A DNA stretch of 64,000 bases from Marinoscillum sp. 108 (lineage in GTDB: Bacteria; Bacteroidota; Bacteroidia; Cytophagales; Cyclobacteriaceae), in the NCBI RefSeq assembly GCF_902506655.1, contig NZ_LR734808.1:434001-498000 (forward strand), read 5' to 3'. Each line of letters begins with the position of its first letter. Positions within the stretch are counted from its first letter, which is position 1. The notes under the pieces are model-generated. The model made no database searches. It was not told where the DNA came from and was given only the letters and a program-made list of their open reading frames with translations. Position numbers and translations under genes: made by a program. Positions 1 through 9,667 of the stretch are shown here, one piece after another.

Positions 1-2
1 AG

Positions 3-455
3 CGATCAGAAAATGGCATCGATTTTTACCAAATAGCTACTCTCATGGGAAATGGTACTTATGATGGGCTATTGGAATATGAATTCATTGATGAGAAACC
101 ACAGTCCGTGGTAGAGTATTATAGATTAAAGCAGGTGGACTTTGATGGTGTTTCAGAAACCTTTCAGCCAATCCGGGTGGAAACTTCCAGTGTTATGCCT
201 AAGCATAAGATCTCATTGTACCCATCTGTTGTTGAAAATGGTCAATTGAACATTGTTTCGGATCAGTCTCTTTATATCCATGACCTGTCTGTGTATAGTA
301 TGAAGGGTGGGGACATGATATCTGTAGGTAACTCCCAGAGAAGCACTGACAATGCTTATTCGCTTGCTGTAGATCAATTGGCTTCAGGTTTATATGTACT
401 GAAGGTTCAGACGACTGAAGGAGAAACCTTTACCAGTAGATTTGTGGTAAAGTAG
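3..455 (+). CDS. T9SS type A sorting-domain protein, C-terminal part (cut by window edge)
   Basis: The reading frame is open from base 3, so this is the 3' end of a longer gene whose start lies outside the window. The visible part carries a short beta module (residues Y-Y-R-L-K-Q-V-D-F-D-G) often seen just before secretion signals in Bacteroidota. The same module recurs in the next gene (YYRLVSKDYDG). It is followed by a sorting domain: KISLYPSVVENG, then GLYVLKVQTTEG and FTSRFVVK at the end. By family knowledge such tails send proteins through the outer membrane by T9SS and are removed at the surface. The passenger domain is not visible, so its function is unknown. Confidence 0.75.
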   Translation, partial: RSENGIDFYQIATLMGNGTYDGLLEYEFIDEKPQSVVEYYRLKQVDFDGVSETFQPIRVETSSVMPKHKISLYPSVVENGQLNIVSDQSLYIHDLSVYSMKGGDMISVGNSQRSTDNAYSLAVDQLASGLYVLKVQTTEGETFTSRFVVK

Positions 456-470
456 GGGCTGAGACCTACT
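451..470. terminator. Weak hairpin between convergent genes
   Basis: AGTAGG and CCTACT form a 6-bp stem around the stop codon of the first gene, between two convergent genes. There is no T-run, so a role as terminator is only a guess from position. Confidence 0.2.
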
Positions 471-1638
471 GTCTAATGATAAGCCTCATTCTTTTCTGAA
501 GACCATTCACCTCGAGATTAACAAGATATATTCCAGATTTCACATCGGTGGGGGTTTCGAAAGATCCCGCGTTAGTTGATATTTCCTTGATCATGTTTCC
601 GGTAGAGCTGTAGAGCTTCACGTTGACGAGCTCCGTTGATATTCCTGATATGTTAATTTGTTCACCCGCTCTTGCAGGGTTAGGGTAAATAGACAAATCC
701 TGATAGGCATGTTCAAAAATAGTTTGGCTAGCAGGGAATACTTCGGTATATCCATCATAATCCTTAGAGACTAACCGGTAGTAATTGATCCCTATTTGAG
801 GATTTTCATCCACCCAGTGGTAGTCAATGGCCACTTTGGAATCTCCATGTCCGTTCACCTCGTCGATGGTCTCAAATGTTCCGGATGCGTCTGCCCGCTG
901 AATTTCGAAATATTCAAAGTTGAGTTCGCTCAGTGTAGTCCAGGTGAGTAATATGGAGGTGTTCTGAACTTCCAGCTCAAAAGCGCCTAGAGTGATAGGT
1001 AAGACAGGTTGGTTTAGCTGACCATCCTCACAAGCAGCTCCGGTGCAACTACCAGCGATCACCGGTCCAGCTCCTGTAATTACAGATCCAGCACCCAGGT
1101 TGAGTTCTTCGGCCACTCCTAAAACTCCAGATGATCCAACATTGATGGTAGCATCTTTTGCGGAGCTAAGACTCCCCGCCACGGACATTTCCCCTAGAAT
1201 GTCCAATGTTGCATCCTTATCCAGAGTAACATCACCCCCTACATTGAAGTTGCTATCGGTTCCCACATTCATCACCAGATCTTTGGCAACGATCAGGTCA
1301 TTCTCAATAGTGAAATCTCCAAGAACATTGATCGTAAAATCCTTGTCTACGTTCACAGTTCCCGTGACAATGAGTATACCGCCAACTTCAATGGTCAATG
1401 ACCCATCTTTAGAAACATCTAATGAAGCAATCGTATAAGACTCACCATTTTTTATCGTGATGTCGATGTTGTCGTTCATTACCACATCATCATTATCATC
1501 TATAGCTCCACCTACCAGCAATCCATTCCAGTTGGTAATGTCACTCCAGTCACCCGATCCGGTGATTGTGCGGGTTTGTGCCAAAGCAGTAAAGGAAACT
1601 AAAATGATGATCAGAATGCTGAGAATATGTCTTTTCAT
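466..1638 (-). CDS. Secreted repeat protein with T9SS sorting domain
   Basis: This 390-residue protein starts with a clear signal peptide (MKRHILSILIIILVSFTALAQ). About residues 60-190 are short beta-strand repeats rich in valine, glycine and K-D pairs (VDKDFTINV, VAKDLVMNV, LDKDATLDI, SAKDATINV), which look like a small beta-helix or adhesin stalk. A module with YYRLVSKDYDG follows, then a T9SS tail (LSIYPNPARAG to RMRLIIRQ). It is therefore likely exported across the outer membrane and attached at the surface. It lies tail to tail with the preceding gene. No enzyme motif is visible. A structural or adhesive role is inferred from the repeats only. Confidence 0.75.
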   Translation of the reverse strand: MKRHILSILIIILVSFTALAQTRTITGSGDWSDITNWNGLLVGGAIDDNDDVVMNDNIDITIKNGESYTIASLDVSKDGSLTIEVGGILIVTGTVNVDKDFTINVLGDFTIENDLIVAKDLVMNVGTDSNFNVGGDVTLDKDATLDILGEMSVAGSLSSAKDATINVGSSGVLGVAEELNLGAGSVITGAGPVIAGSCTGAACEDGQLNQPVLPITLGAFELEVQNTSILLTWTTLSELNFEYFEIQRADASGTFETIDEVNGHGDSKVAIDYHWVDENPQIGINYYRLVSKDYDGYTEVFPASQTIFEHAYQDLSIYPNPARAGEQINISGISTELVNVKLYSSTGNMIKEISTNAGSFETPTDVKSGIYLVNLEVNGLQKRMRLIIRQ

Positions 1639-1765
1639 AGAACAAATATCCTCTATCTAAGAGCCGGAAAATGAAATAGTAGGTGAGAAGGGGGCTAAAC
1701 TCGATGAGTGAGTTGCTCCGCTCGCTGAGTGGTTATTTTTAATACTTTAATCATATTTAATATGA

Positions 1766-4700
1766 TTATTTAAAGATCACTCGATGGTTACTTATCTCTT
1801 TTTGTGATTTGAGTGTTAGGAGGTAAATATCCTTTGGGAGGTGATTTAAGTCAATCAGGGCACTTTCTTCCAGGTAGATCTTTTGCATAATCCTTCCTGA
1901 GACATCACTGATCGTTACCTCGGTAGGAGCGGTCACCACTATAAAAAGATCTCCTGTTGTAGGGTTAGGGTAGATCACCTGCTGGGAGTCGTCCACACCG
2001 AGAAGGACTTCTGGCCTGGATTGATATACCGGATACTTCAGCGTATCGCTATTGGTACATCCCATAGGGCCTGTTGCATTTAATACGATATCATAAACAC
2101 CCTCAGTGTCGAAATACAGTATGGGGTGACTTGTGGTTTCAGTTGGGGTATTGTCGATGTACCAATCCCAACCGATCAATTCATCATTGTTGGTGCTAAA
2201 TGAGGTGGTACTTTGCTCAGAAAGGTATAGCGTGTCAGGAGTAGCAACAATACTAAACTGAGGAAGGGCTACAGTTATTTCCACCGGGATCGCTGCTGAG
2301 GGAAGTATGCTGTCCAGACCGGTAACGTAAATCGTTGTGTCTTTCTTAAGCTCCGCAATCGTCAGATTTCGACCTTTTTTGATCAAATGGGAAAGTGCTT
2401 CGTTTGCGTAAAACGCAAACCATTCTCCGTTATTGGGCTCCAATAGAAGATTACTTCCTGTACAGATCAACTGATTTTCTGCCATAGGCAGGGGAGAAGT
2501 GGCAAAGGTGACAGACTGTGTGGTAGCGTTCGCACAACCCGTAGTATTGGTGATACTCAGCGTTATTTCATAACTGGCTTTTCGTACTTCCATATAAAAA
2601 GTGTCTAACTCAGATTTCAGCAGGCCATCCACATACCATTGAGCTGAGGCAGATTCCGGTGAGGTGTTGATGAAGAGGACACCGGTTGCTTCATTCAGGG
2701 TATCCGGAAGATACTCAAATGTTGCATTGGCGTGGTTAATACTGAAATACACTCGCTTTCTTAAACTTTCAAAAGGGCCTGAGGTGTTGGTGAAATAGTA
2801 GGCGGTGTCTGAAGAAATTCCTTCCAGGGTGATAGATGGGCCCTCCTGCAAAGGAGTAGGGCTGCTGCCGTCAAGGTATACGGCAATGCTATCTGCATTT
2901 GGAGCACTTACCGTGAAATCCTGATCAGCGCAAACCTGCTGATCTTCAATGTCAGGTAACGGAGGTCTATTGGCCACCAGCAATTCTTTGGTGATGGTTT
3001 GCGTACAACCAGAGTTGGTCTCAATGGTTAGCGAAATAGTATATACACCGGGGTCCCTGAAATAGACTGTAGCATTTTGTGTTGTGATCTGGCTTCCATT
3101 GTCAAAATCCCAATACCAGGAGGCAGGGTCGAAGCTCAAATCTGTAAAGGTGACGGAGTTGACGGAGTTGTCAAGAAAAAGCGTGTCGGTAGACATCTGA
3201 AAGTCAGCGATTTGAGCCAGAAGAGCAATTTCTATTCGCTGAATGCTTCCTTCATAGCCTGAATCCAGGTTGGCAACATAAAAAGTGGTGTCACTAACAA
3301 TGGCGCCGGTTTTGAGGGTGTCCCCCTCTCCAATGATGTTTTCCCCAAGGGGATCACTGAAAAAGCGAAAGACCTCACCAGATGCTGGAGCAATAGACAC
3401 CGAAGCCCCCTGGCAACTCACATATCGCTCCAAGAGCACTGGTAGATTTAGATATTCTTCATAGACTTGTCTGGCACTATCCATGACAGCAGCCAAGCCC
3501 TCAAAACTATGTGAGAGCCCCATAAAGTAGGCCACTCTGCGACTTTTGGAAGGAGCGAGTGCTATGGAGTCATGTGTGAGCATCACCGAGACATTGTTTC
3601 CATTGCCCTGCCATCCGGCACTGTCAAAGCGAACCTCTCTGGCCAAAGCATATTTTACACTATCGGTGTAATGCATCTGTACATCTTGCTCGTTCCCATT
3701 ATAGACATCCAAATCCAGAGATTGAGCCCGGGGTAAGCTATCGTAATAGGTAAGGAGGCCAACTACCACTGAGCTATCCAGATTATACGTAATGAGGGTT
3801 TTGGACTCAGTATCATAAAAGGATCGGTTTTGCATGGTATTAAATATTTCCCAGTCCAGATAGAAACTACAGGCCAGTCCTTCCCTTGATTCAGTTGCAT
3901 TATTCATGAGCCGATACTCCTGAATCAGAAAATTGGCGCCCCTATTGGTTAGGGTGTTTTGCTCCATGACGATCTCCAGTGGAGTAGCGGCAGAATCATC
4001 CCTGAATACGCTGGTGGCGTGTAAATCGGGAGTTGTATGGTGGGCAAACCTTATCGGGCTTATGGCCACGAAATCACTCGCTTTGGTGTTGGTGTAGATG
4101 CTGTCAGGGAAGTTATCAGAAACGTGACTTCTATCCAGAGATACCGCAACGCCCATTTTTGCGGCGATCAGTTGGTCATCCCACTGAAACCCCACACCAT
4201 TGTAATAGCCATCTGAGATAAAACCAAGATCACCATTACCGCTGAGGGTAATGGAAAATTGGTCATTATTCAGGTCAAGGCGATCCGGGTCGGTTGTTAA
4301 TTCAATGTATTGAAAATCGATATAGCTTCCATCTGTAATGCTGACCTTAATTTCCAGGTCTGTGCCCGGAGGAGTGTCTTTAGCGATCACAAAAATCTTT
4401 TCTTGAATAGAGTCTGATTCAAGGGTATTCATCGCTCCCAGATAAATGGTTTCCCGAATAATTTCTACATGTGAAGATGCAGAAGTAAATGAGAGGGTAG
4501 CGCTATCCGTAGGGAAAAGGTAATTTTTGGCCTCAAAGCTAAGGACTATAGTGTCACCGTAGAAGGCATAATTCCCATTTCCATTGTCGTATACTAAATT
4601 CTCGAGCCTGATGGATTTGGCGCTGTCCTCGCGCACCGCGTTGCTGACGTTCAGTCGACCATATCCCAACTTGCCTTCATAGGTTTGATTGGTGCCAGTA

Positions 4701-5968
4701 GTGTAAACGGGATCTGAGGTTACTCTGAGTTGCTGCATGATCTGAAGGGAGTTCAAATCAGGAAAAACACTCTTAACCAAAGCTGCAGCACCCGCCACCA
4801 TAGGTGCACTATAGGAAGTGCCATTGTCTTTTGCAAAACCATTGCCACTATCGGTGGAATAGATGGTGTTGCCTGGGGCCATCAGGTCTACATCATAATT
4901 GTAAGTTGAAAAGGAAGCTTTGGTGTCATTGAGATTGCTGGCAGCGACTGATAATACATGATCATAACTGGCAGGGTAGAAGCGAATGTCTTCCGGGGTA
5001 TTGCCTGCGGCGGCTACAATAACCACATTTTTTTCCACTGCAGCGTAAGTGATGATGTCCTGATTGGCCTGACTGTAGCTATTGGGGCCACCCCATGAAA
5101 GATTAATGACATCATAGCCATTATCAGCAGCATATAGAATGGACTCATAGCCAGAATTGATGAACTTTAAAGCTGTACTGTAGACCTTAAGAGGACTTAT
5201 CATGGTATTGAAACCTACTCCGGCCATCCCAAATCCATTGTCGGTGGCAGCGCCAGCCAGGCCTCCCACTCGGTTGCCATGGAAGCTGTCATCACATTTC
5301 GGTAAGCTATCATTGTCAGCGAAATCGTAGCCCTGAAAATCATCAACATAGCCATTTTCGTCATCATCCAGACCGTTCATCGGGTCATTGGTATTGGTGT
5401 AGAGCTTGCTTTTGATGTCATCATGGGTCAGGTTAAGTCCGGTGTCTGAGATGCCAATCACGATATCTGACGATCCCTTGGTGACGTCCCAGGCTTCAAA
5501 CGCCCTGATTACACTCAGATATTCCTGATTGGGAGTGGTGGATTCAGGATCATCGGGGACATACAGGAGTTGCGCTGCGTAAATAGGTTCGGCATAGCTC
5601 ACGTTTGCGTACTTGTGAAGTGATGCACATAATGCCGCTATGTCCGTGGATGGGTCCACCACCACCTTGAAGAGTCCATCCAACACAGAGGCTTTTTGAC
5701 GATTCCCGTTTGCGTTTTTTCTCAGTGGAGTATAAGATTTGAGATTTTCCATTTCAGAAAACTGAAATAGCTCCGTGGATGCGTCAGCTGTTGACGGGCT
5801 GGACTTTATTTTGACATACAAGACCCCCGGCAATACATGACTATCCTGAGCCTGACCGTAGGTGGAAATCAGGATAAGGAGAAGCGTTAACCAGTATGTA
5901 GGGCGTTTTATCAAAGTATTAAGTGACGGCAGTTTTCCTGATGATTTTAGAGAAAAGCCCTGGTACAA
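1766..5968 (-). CDS. S8 subtilisin-like serine protease with PKD-like domains and T9SS tail
   Basis: This 1400-residue exported protease shows the full subtilase triad: Asp175 in ISDTG, His230 in SFHGNRVGG and Ser385 in GTSYSAPMVAG. Several PKD/Ig-like domains follow (for example around WYWDFDNGS and WDWYIDNTP) with repeated QxC motifs, and a T9SS tail (QVIYPNPTTGDLF to NHRVIFK). It probably degrades protein outside the cell. With the ATG at 5968 it overlaps the upstream dehydrogenase by 50 bp and has an over-long leader. A TTG at 5914 (then IKRPTYWLTLLL) would give a normal signal peptide and no overlap, so the true start may be 5914. Confidence 0.9.
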   Translation of the reverse strand: MYQGFSLKSSGKLPSLNTLIKRPTYWLTLLLILISTYGQAQDSHVLPGVLYVKIKSSPSTADASTELFQFSEMENLKSYTPLRKNANGNRQKASVLDGLFKVVVDPSTDIAALCASLHKYANVSYAEPIYAAQLLYVPDDPESTTPNQEYLSVIRAFEAWDVTKGSSDIVIGISDTGLNLTHDDIKSKLYTNTNDPMNGLDDDENGYVDDFQGYDFADNDSLPKCDDSFHGNRVGGLAGAATDNGFGMAGVGFNTMISPLKVYSTALKFINSGYESILYAADNGYDVINLSWGGPNSYSQANQDIITYAAVEKNVVIVAAAGNTPEDIRFYPASYDHVLSVAASNLNDTKASFSTYNYDVDLMAPGNTIYSTDSGNGFAKDNGTSYSAPMVAGAAALVKSVFPDLNSLQIMQQLRVTSDPVYTTGTNQTYEGKLGYGRLNVSNAVREDSAKSIRLENLVYDNGNGNYAFYGDTIVLSFEAKNYLFPTDSATLSFTSASSHVEIIRETIYLGAMNTLESDSIQEKIFVIAKDTPPGTDLEIKVSITDGSYIDFQYIELTTDPDRLDLNNDQFSITLSGNGDLGFISDGYYNGVGFQWDDQLIAAKMGVAVSLDRSHVSDNFPDSIYTNTKASDFVAISPIRFAHHTTPDLHATSVFRDDSAATPLEIVMEQNTLTNRGANFLIQEYRLMNNATESREGLACSFYLDWEIFNTMQNRSFYDTESKTLITYNLDSSVVVGLLTYYDSLPRAQSLDLDVYNGNEQDVQMHYTDSVKYALAREVRFDSAGWQGNGNNVSVMLTHDSIALAPSKSRRVAYFMGLSHSFEGLAAVMDSARQVYEEYLNLPVLLERYVSCQGASVSIAPASGEVFRFFSDPLGENIIGEGDTLKTGAIVSDTTFYVANLDSGYEGSIQRIEIALLAQIADFQMSTDTLFLDNSVNSVTFTDLSFDPASWYWDFDNGSQITTQNATVYFRDPGVYTISLTIETNSGCTQTITKELLVANRPPLPDIEDQQVCADQDFTVSAPNADSIAVYLDGSSPTPLQEGPSITLEGISSDTAYYFTNTSGPFESLRKRVYFSINHANATFEYLPDTLNEATGVLFINTSPESASAQWYVDGLLKSELDTFYMEVRKASYEITLSITNTTGCANATTQSVTFATSPLPMAENQLICTGSNLLLEPNNGEWFAFYANEALSHLIKKGRNLTIAELKKDTTIYVTGLDSILPSAAIPVEITVALPQFSIVATPDTLYLSEQSTTSFSTNNDELIGWDWYIDNTPTETTSHPILYFDTEGVYDIVLNATGPMGCTNSDTLKYPVYQSRPEVLLGVDDSQQVIYPNPTTGDLFIVVTAPTEVTISDVSGRIMQKIYLEESALIDLNHLPKDIYLLTLKSQKEISNHRVIFK

Positions 5969-6716
5969 AGCGTTTCAGGTAAATGCCGGTGACCTCCCGG
6001 AAGCCACCAATATAGACTTCTTCCTTGTCGCGCTCTACGGCTCTGATTATTTTGGCAGCACATTCCTCTGGTGACAGGCCATTGTCCTGAGCATTGTCCA
6101 TTTTATCTTGTTTGCTACCGTCACCCATCAATGCATTGAAGCTGATTTTGGTTTTCACATAACCAGGCAAAATGATGCTCACTTTGAGCCCGTCTGCATG
6201 GTGTTCCGCCCTGAGGGCATCATAAAAACCATGTAGTGCATGTTTGGAAGCGGCATATGATGATCGAAAAGGAGTACTGACGATCCCAACGGCCGAGGTG
6301 ATAACCACCTGATGGCCTGACTTTCTTTTGACCATTCCGGGTAGCAGTGCTTTCGTCAGGGCTATGGTCCCAAAGTAATTGACCTCCATGATTTGGCGGT
6401 CTACTTCCATCTTGGTGTGGATGACTTTGTCACGCTGGCTGATCCCACCGCAACTGACCAGAATATCGACCCGATCGAAAAAAGATTCTGCCTCTTTGGC
6501 CTTTTGGGAGATGGCAAATGCATCGGCCAGATCCAAGGGTAGAATGCGGATGTTTTCCTGATGGCTACATGCAGATTTTACACGATCCAGCTCTTCTTTT
6601 CTTCGGGCAGAAAGGATCAGCCTGGCGCCCGCCTCTGCCATTTGATAGGCCAATGCCTCACCAATACCAGAGGAAGCTCCGGTGATCATGATTACCTTGT
6701 CCGCTATTTTGGTCAT
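5919..6716 (-). CDS. Short-chain dehydrogenase/reductase (SDR)
   Basis: A 265-residue classical SDR. The NAD(P)-binding loop is GASSGIGEA near residue 14, the structural NxG region is replaced by VSCGG, and the catalytic Ser and YxxxK are seen as ITSAVG and YAASKHA. The substrate cannot be read. The C-terminal extension with basic residues (FVPGLFSKIIRKTAVT) may be membrane-associated, as in DHRS7-like relatives. The gene overlaps the upstream small membrane-protein gene by 4 bp (ATGA at 6713-6716), which implies translational coupling. Confidence 0.88.
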   Translation of the reverse strand: MTKIADKVIMITGASSGIGEALAYQMAEAGARLILSARRKEELDRVKSACSHQENIRILPLDLADAFAISQKAKEAESFFDRVDILVSCGGISQRDKVIHTKMEVDRQIMEVNYFGTIALTKALLPGMVKRKSGHQVVITSAVGIVSTPFRSSYAASKHALHGFYDALRAEHHADGLKVSIILPGYVKTKISFNALMGDGSKQDKMDNAQDNGLSPEECAAKIIRAVERDKEEVYIGGFREVTGIYLKRFVPGLFSKIIRKTAVT

Positions 6717-7111
6717 TCCGTTTTAGGCTTTTTGTTTTCCAGATATACCCAGATGGTGTATACCCCAAGGGTAGTTCCGATGGGGATGTTGAATAGTGAA
6801 AGACAACCGGAAACCATCATAGTCGTCAATCCCCATTTCTTGTTGTTGAGTTGTGCTATACCACCTATGATGGAGGGTAGTGGTACGATCACAAAGAGTA
6901 CAAACATCACGCTCCTAATGATCAGCATAATCCCTTTCACCAAAAGCATTGTTTCATCACTGTTGTCTTCTATCTCTGCCATGATGAAAGGCAGGAGGGT
7001 ATTGGCCAATAGGCTAATAAACGTAAAGATGAGAATGTGGAAAGTTCCATATATGATGTGAAGGATGGCGAGTAGTCTTTTGTGTGCGTCCATGACGTTA
7101 CTTTTTCTCAT
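6713..7111 (-). CDS. Small four-helix membrane protein, unknown function
   Basis: About 132 residues with four hydrophobic segments (roughly residues 12-40, 55-80, 90-105 and 108-125) and a short charged C-terminus ending ENKKPKTE. It resembles short integral-membrane proteins of Bacteroidota without a named role. The start at 7111 overlaps the end of folA by 14 bp. A second ATG at 7093 ([12 protein letters not shown]) would remove the overlap and is equally plausible. It is co-oriented with folA and the SDR, so it is probably part of one operon. Confidence 0.65.
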   Translation of the reverse strand: MRKSNVMDAHKRLLAILHIIYGTFHILIFTFISLLANTLLPFIMAEIEDNSDETMLLVKGIMLIIRSVMFVLFVIVPLPSIIGGIAQLNNKKWGLTTMMVSGCLSLFNIPIGTTLGVYTIWVYLENKKPKTE

Positions 7112-7598
7112 AAATTACAAAATCGAAAGCAAACTTGTGCTTTTCGTCCACCGGATGATGTAGTCTGGATGTTTCTTTCCAGAGTTGATGATCAAACTCA
7201 GGAAAAAAAGTATCACCGTCAAAGGTACCGTCGATCTCCGTAAGGTAGATCTTATCGGCTACCTCAAGCCCCATCTGATAGATCTGACCTCCTCCAATGA
7301 TGAATGCTTCAGGTTCGTTGTTTTCCCTGGCTATCTGCAGTGCTGCTTCCAGGCTGTTGACTACCTGAGATCCTTCAGCATCAAAAAAATCTTTCCTTGT
7401 GATTACAACATTTGGCCGGTTGGGTAAGGGGCGAAACCTTGGCGGAAGGGATTCGAAATTCTTCCGGCCCATGATCACATGATGACCTTCAGTGGTTTGT
7501 TTGAAATACTGAAAATCATCCGGCAGGTGCCAGGGAATGTCATTGTCTTTCCCTATTGCTCTGTTGGTGCCCATGGCGGCTATCATGGATATGATCAT
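7098..7598 (-). CDS. folA: Dihydrofolate reductase
   Basis: The protein (166 residues from the start used here) reduces dihydrofolate to tetrahydrofolate with NADPH. Recognisable motifs are [27 protein letters not shown] at the N-terminus, the NADPH-binding GRKNFESLP and the IIGGGQIYQ loop. The start at 7598 is chosen because the family begins at MIISMIAA. Twenty extra residues are open upstream to 7658 but do not look like folA. Its normal length and motifs suggest an active enzyme. Confidence 0.95.
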   Translation of the reverse strand: MIISMIAAMGTNRAIGKDNDIPWHLPDDFQYFKQTTEGHHVIMGRKNFESLPPRFRPLPNRPNVVITRKDFFDAEGSQVVNSLEAALQIARENNEPEAFIIGGGQIYQMGLEVADKIYLTEIDGTFDGDTFFPEFDHQLWKETSRLHHPVDEKHKFAFDFVIYEKK

Positions 7599-7694
7599 AA
7601 ATAACTTAATGTTGTGTGACTCAGCTTCAAAGAAAAGTAAACCCAGGGATAACCGCACTTCTTATCGACGGTTTGTTGGAATTGCTCGTTGAGA

Positions 7695-8633
7695 TTATTG
7701 GACAGCCGGAGGATTCCAGTGGTAGCCCCTCAGGAACTCACCCACCGTCATGCGCTTTTTCCCCTGTAGCTGTACTTCGGTAAGGTTGAGAGAGCCATTG
7801 GCAGTACCCACATCCAGGTAGGTTTTGCCATCGGAATGAAAAGTCCCAGGTGAGGATTGATGGTTCCTTGGCGATTTCTCCGCACCATATACTTTGAACG
7901 TCAGTCCATCCAACGTGGTCCAAGCGGCGGGGTATGGGCTCAGTCCCCGAATGAAGTTTCGAACCTGCTCAGTTGGTCTGTTCCAGTCAATTTCACAATG
8001 TTCCCTGAAGATTTTGGGTGCATGCTTGGCTTCTGTGGGAGTCTTTTGTGCTGCCAGCTGGTAATCACCTGTTTCAAGTGCGCGTACTGTTTTTACCACT
8101 AACTCAGCGCCAATGTTCATCAGGCGTTCGTAGAGTGTGCCCACATTATCCTCTTGATGGATGGGTTCTTTCACCTGGAAAAGGATGTTTCCGGTATCTA
8201 TTTCGTGCTGGAGTTTGAAGGTGGTCACACCAGTCTCGGTTTCTCCATTGATAATGGCCCAGTTGATAGGAGCAGCACCACGATAATCGGGGAGGAGCGA
8301 TGCATGTAGGTTGTAGGAGCCCAGAGGGGGCATACTCCACACGGTTTCAGGAAGCATTCTGAAGGCTACCACTATTTGTATATCGGCATTGTAGTGCTTT
8401 AACTCCTCCTGAAAGGTCTGATCCTTGAGATTGGTAGGCTGCAGCAATGGGATCCCCTGACTGACGGCATAGTCTTTAACGGGAGAAGTGCCCAGTTTTT
8501 TGCCTCTTCCCTGAGGTTTGTCAGGTGCGGTGACCACCGCCACCACTTCGCAGCCTTCTTCAACGAGCCTTTTCAGGCAGGGTACGGCAAACTCCGGCGT
8601 ACCCATGAATACAATTCTCAACTTTTCCTTCAT
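7695..8633 (-). CDS. fmt: Methionyl-tRNA formyltransferase
   Basis: A protein of about 312 residues that adds a formyl group from 10-formyl-THF to initiator Met-tRNA. Signatures are the start RIVFMGTPEFAVPCL, the catalytic-region PLGSYNLHASLLPDYRGAAPINWAI and the C-terminal domain with NFIRGLSPYPAAWT. The start at 8633 (MKEKLRIVFMG) is chosen because all family members begin here. Upstream ATGs to 8690 add a non-homologous leader. It sits upstream of folA on the same strand, so folate use is shared, and it is divergent from a padR gene. Confidence 0.95.
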   Translation of the reverse strand: MKEKLRIVFMGTPEFAVPCLKRLVEEGCEVVAVVTAPDKPQGRGKKLGTSPVKDYAVSQGIPLLQPTNLKDQTFQEELKHYNADIQIVVAFRMLPETVWSMPPLGSYNLHASLLPDYRGAAPINWAIINGETETGVTTFKLQHEIDTGNILFQVKEPIHQEDNVGTLYERLMNIGAELVVKTVRALETGDYQLAAQKTPTEAKHAPKIFREHCEIDWNRPTEQVRNFIRGLSPYPAAWTTLDGLTFKVYGAEKSPRNHQSSPGTFHSDGKTYLDVGTANGSLNLTEVQLQGKKRMTVGEFLRGYHWNPPAVQ

Positions 8634-8681
8634 TGCTGGCAAAGCTAGTGGATTCATTAAATCTTTATAAATCATGTTTTG

Positions 8682-8702
8682 ATACATCATATATCTATGT
8701 AT
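8682..8702 (+). promoter_or_regulatory. Inverted repeat upstream of padR (candidate operator)
   Basis: ATACAT and ATGTAT flank a 9-bp AT-rich spacer in the 78-bp gap between fmt and padR, ending 9 bases before the padR ATG. PadR proteins often bind ATGT/ACAT dyads and repress their own operon. That this dyad is the operator is inference. Confidence 0.35.
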
Positions 8703-8711
8703 ATTAGCTCT

Positions 8712-9059
8712 ATGTATTCAAAAGAATTGCTGAAAGGAACAATAGGGGTGATGGTATTGAAGTTGCTCGAAGAAAATGACCGGATGTATGGGTATGAAAT
8801 TTCTCAGCGGGTAAAGGCGCTGACGGATGGTAAAATCCTCCTCAAGGATGGTTCATTGTATCCGGCGCTGCACAAGCTCCTCAAGGATGGAATACTCGGA
8901 TACGAGGAGCAGCGTATAGGGAAGCGGGTGCGCAAGTACTATTTCCTCACCAGCAAGGGAAAAAAGGAGAAGGATGTTTTGATGGCTGAGATGAAGGATT
9001 TCATTCTGACCATCCAGAAAGTAATTTTTAATGAATTTAACCCGGGACTAGTACCATGA
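8712..9059 (+). CDS. PadR-family transcriptional repressor
   Basis: A 115-residue winged-helix protein of PadR type. The N-terminal ELLKGTIGVMVLKLLEENDRMYGYEI and the wing with LKDGSLYPALHKLLKDG and YYFLTSKG are diagnostic. The start at 8712 (MYSKELLKG) is preferred over 8697 and 8679 because PadR proteins begin just before this helix. The stop overlaps the next start (ATGA at 9056-9059), so it is coupled to two membrane-protein genes that it probably controls. No sensor domain is present beyond the short C-terminal helix. Confidence 0.88.
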   Translation: MYSKELLKGTIGVMVLKLLEENDRMYGYEISQRVKALTDGKILLKDGSLYPALHKLLKDGILGYEEQRIGKRVRKYYFLTSKGKKEKDVLMAEMKDFILTIQKVIFNEFNPGLVP

Positions 9060-9667
9060 TCAGTGATGAACAAGTAGATTTTATCGCAGAGGAAATCAGA
9101 AAGGCGAACGTGAAAAACGAAGCATTGCGTGATGATTTGATTGATCATATGTGCTGCCTGGTGGAGATTGACATGGATCGGGGGGTGCCTTTTGATGAGG
9201 CTTACCAGCGTGCCTACCATCAAACCTCGCCTAATGGCTATGGAGAGATACAACAAGAAACTGTCTTTTTACTTAACTATAACAAAATCATGAACATGAA
9301 ACGACTCACTTACATTTCGGGGTTTACTTTTACACTGTCTCTGACTGCTGGAGTTTTTTTAAAACTGTTGCATTTCCCTGGGGCACCTGCTTTGCTGGCG
9401 ATAGGGATGTGCGGTATACTATTCGTATTTCTGCCTATGCTCATTGTGCTTCGATACAAACAGCTCGCCGTTCAGGTGCTCTCTGAGCGATTGAAGTGGA
9501 TTTTTGGGGTGCTCTCCTTTGTGCTCTTTATGGTGGCTTCCTGGATGAAACTGACCCACCTGATGGGCGCAGGAGTGATGCTGGGGTTGAGCTTCTTCGT
9601 GTTTGGTTTTGGGTTTCTCCCTTTTCTTTTTTTTAGAATGTACAAAGCTTCAATTGAAAAGCCATGA
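9056..9667 (+). CDS. Membrane protein linked to PadR regulator
   Basis: 203 residues. The first ~80 residues are soluble and helical (LRDDLIDHMCCLVEIDMDRG, then FDEAYQRAY), like the HAAS/DUF1700-type leader commonly found beside PadR genes. Four membrane helices follow. A motif K-L-L/T-H-FP/LM-GA recurs twice (FLKLLHFPGAP and WMKLTHLMGAG), suggesting an internal duplication of a two-helix unit. It overlaps both padR and the next gene by 4 bp. No transport motif is visible. A role in envelope stress or membrane remodelling is only guessed from context. Confidence 0.75.
   Translation: MISDEQVDFIAEEIRKANVKNEALRDDLIDHMCCLVEIDMDRGVPFDEAYQRAYHQTSPNGYGEIQQETVFLLNYNKIMNMKRLTYISGFTFTLSLTAGVFLKLLHFPGAPALLAIGMCGILFVFLPMLIVLRYKQLAVQVLSERLKWIFGVLSFVLFMVASWMKLTHLMGAGVMLGLSFFVFGFGFLPFLFFRMYKASIEKP

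Noticed and set aside
1043-1438. Open plus-strand frame inside the secreted repeat protein gene
   Set aside because: It is an antisense frame in a low-complexity repeat region, rich in Pro/Ser/Thr, with no family features. The minus-strand gene has signal peptide and T9SS tail.
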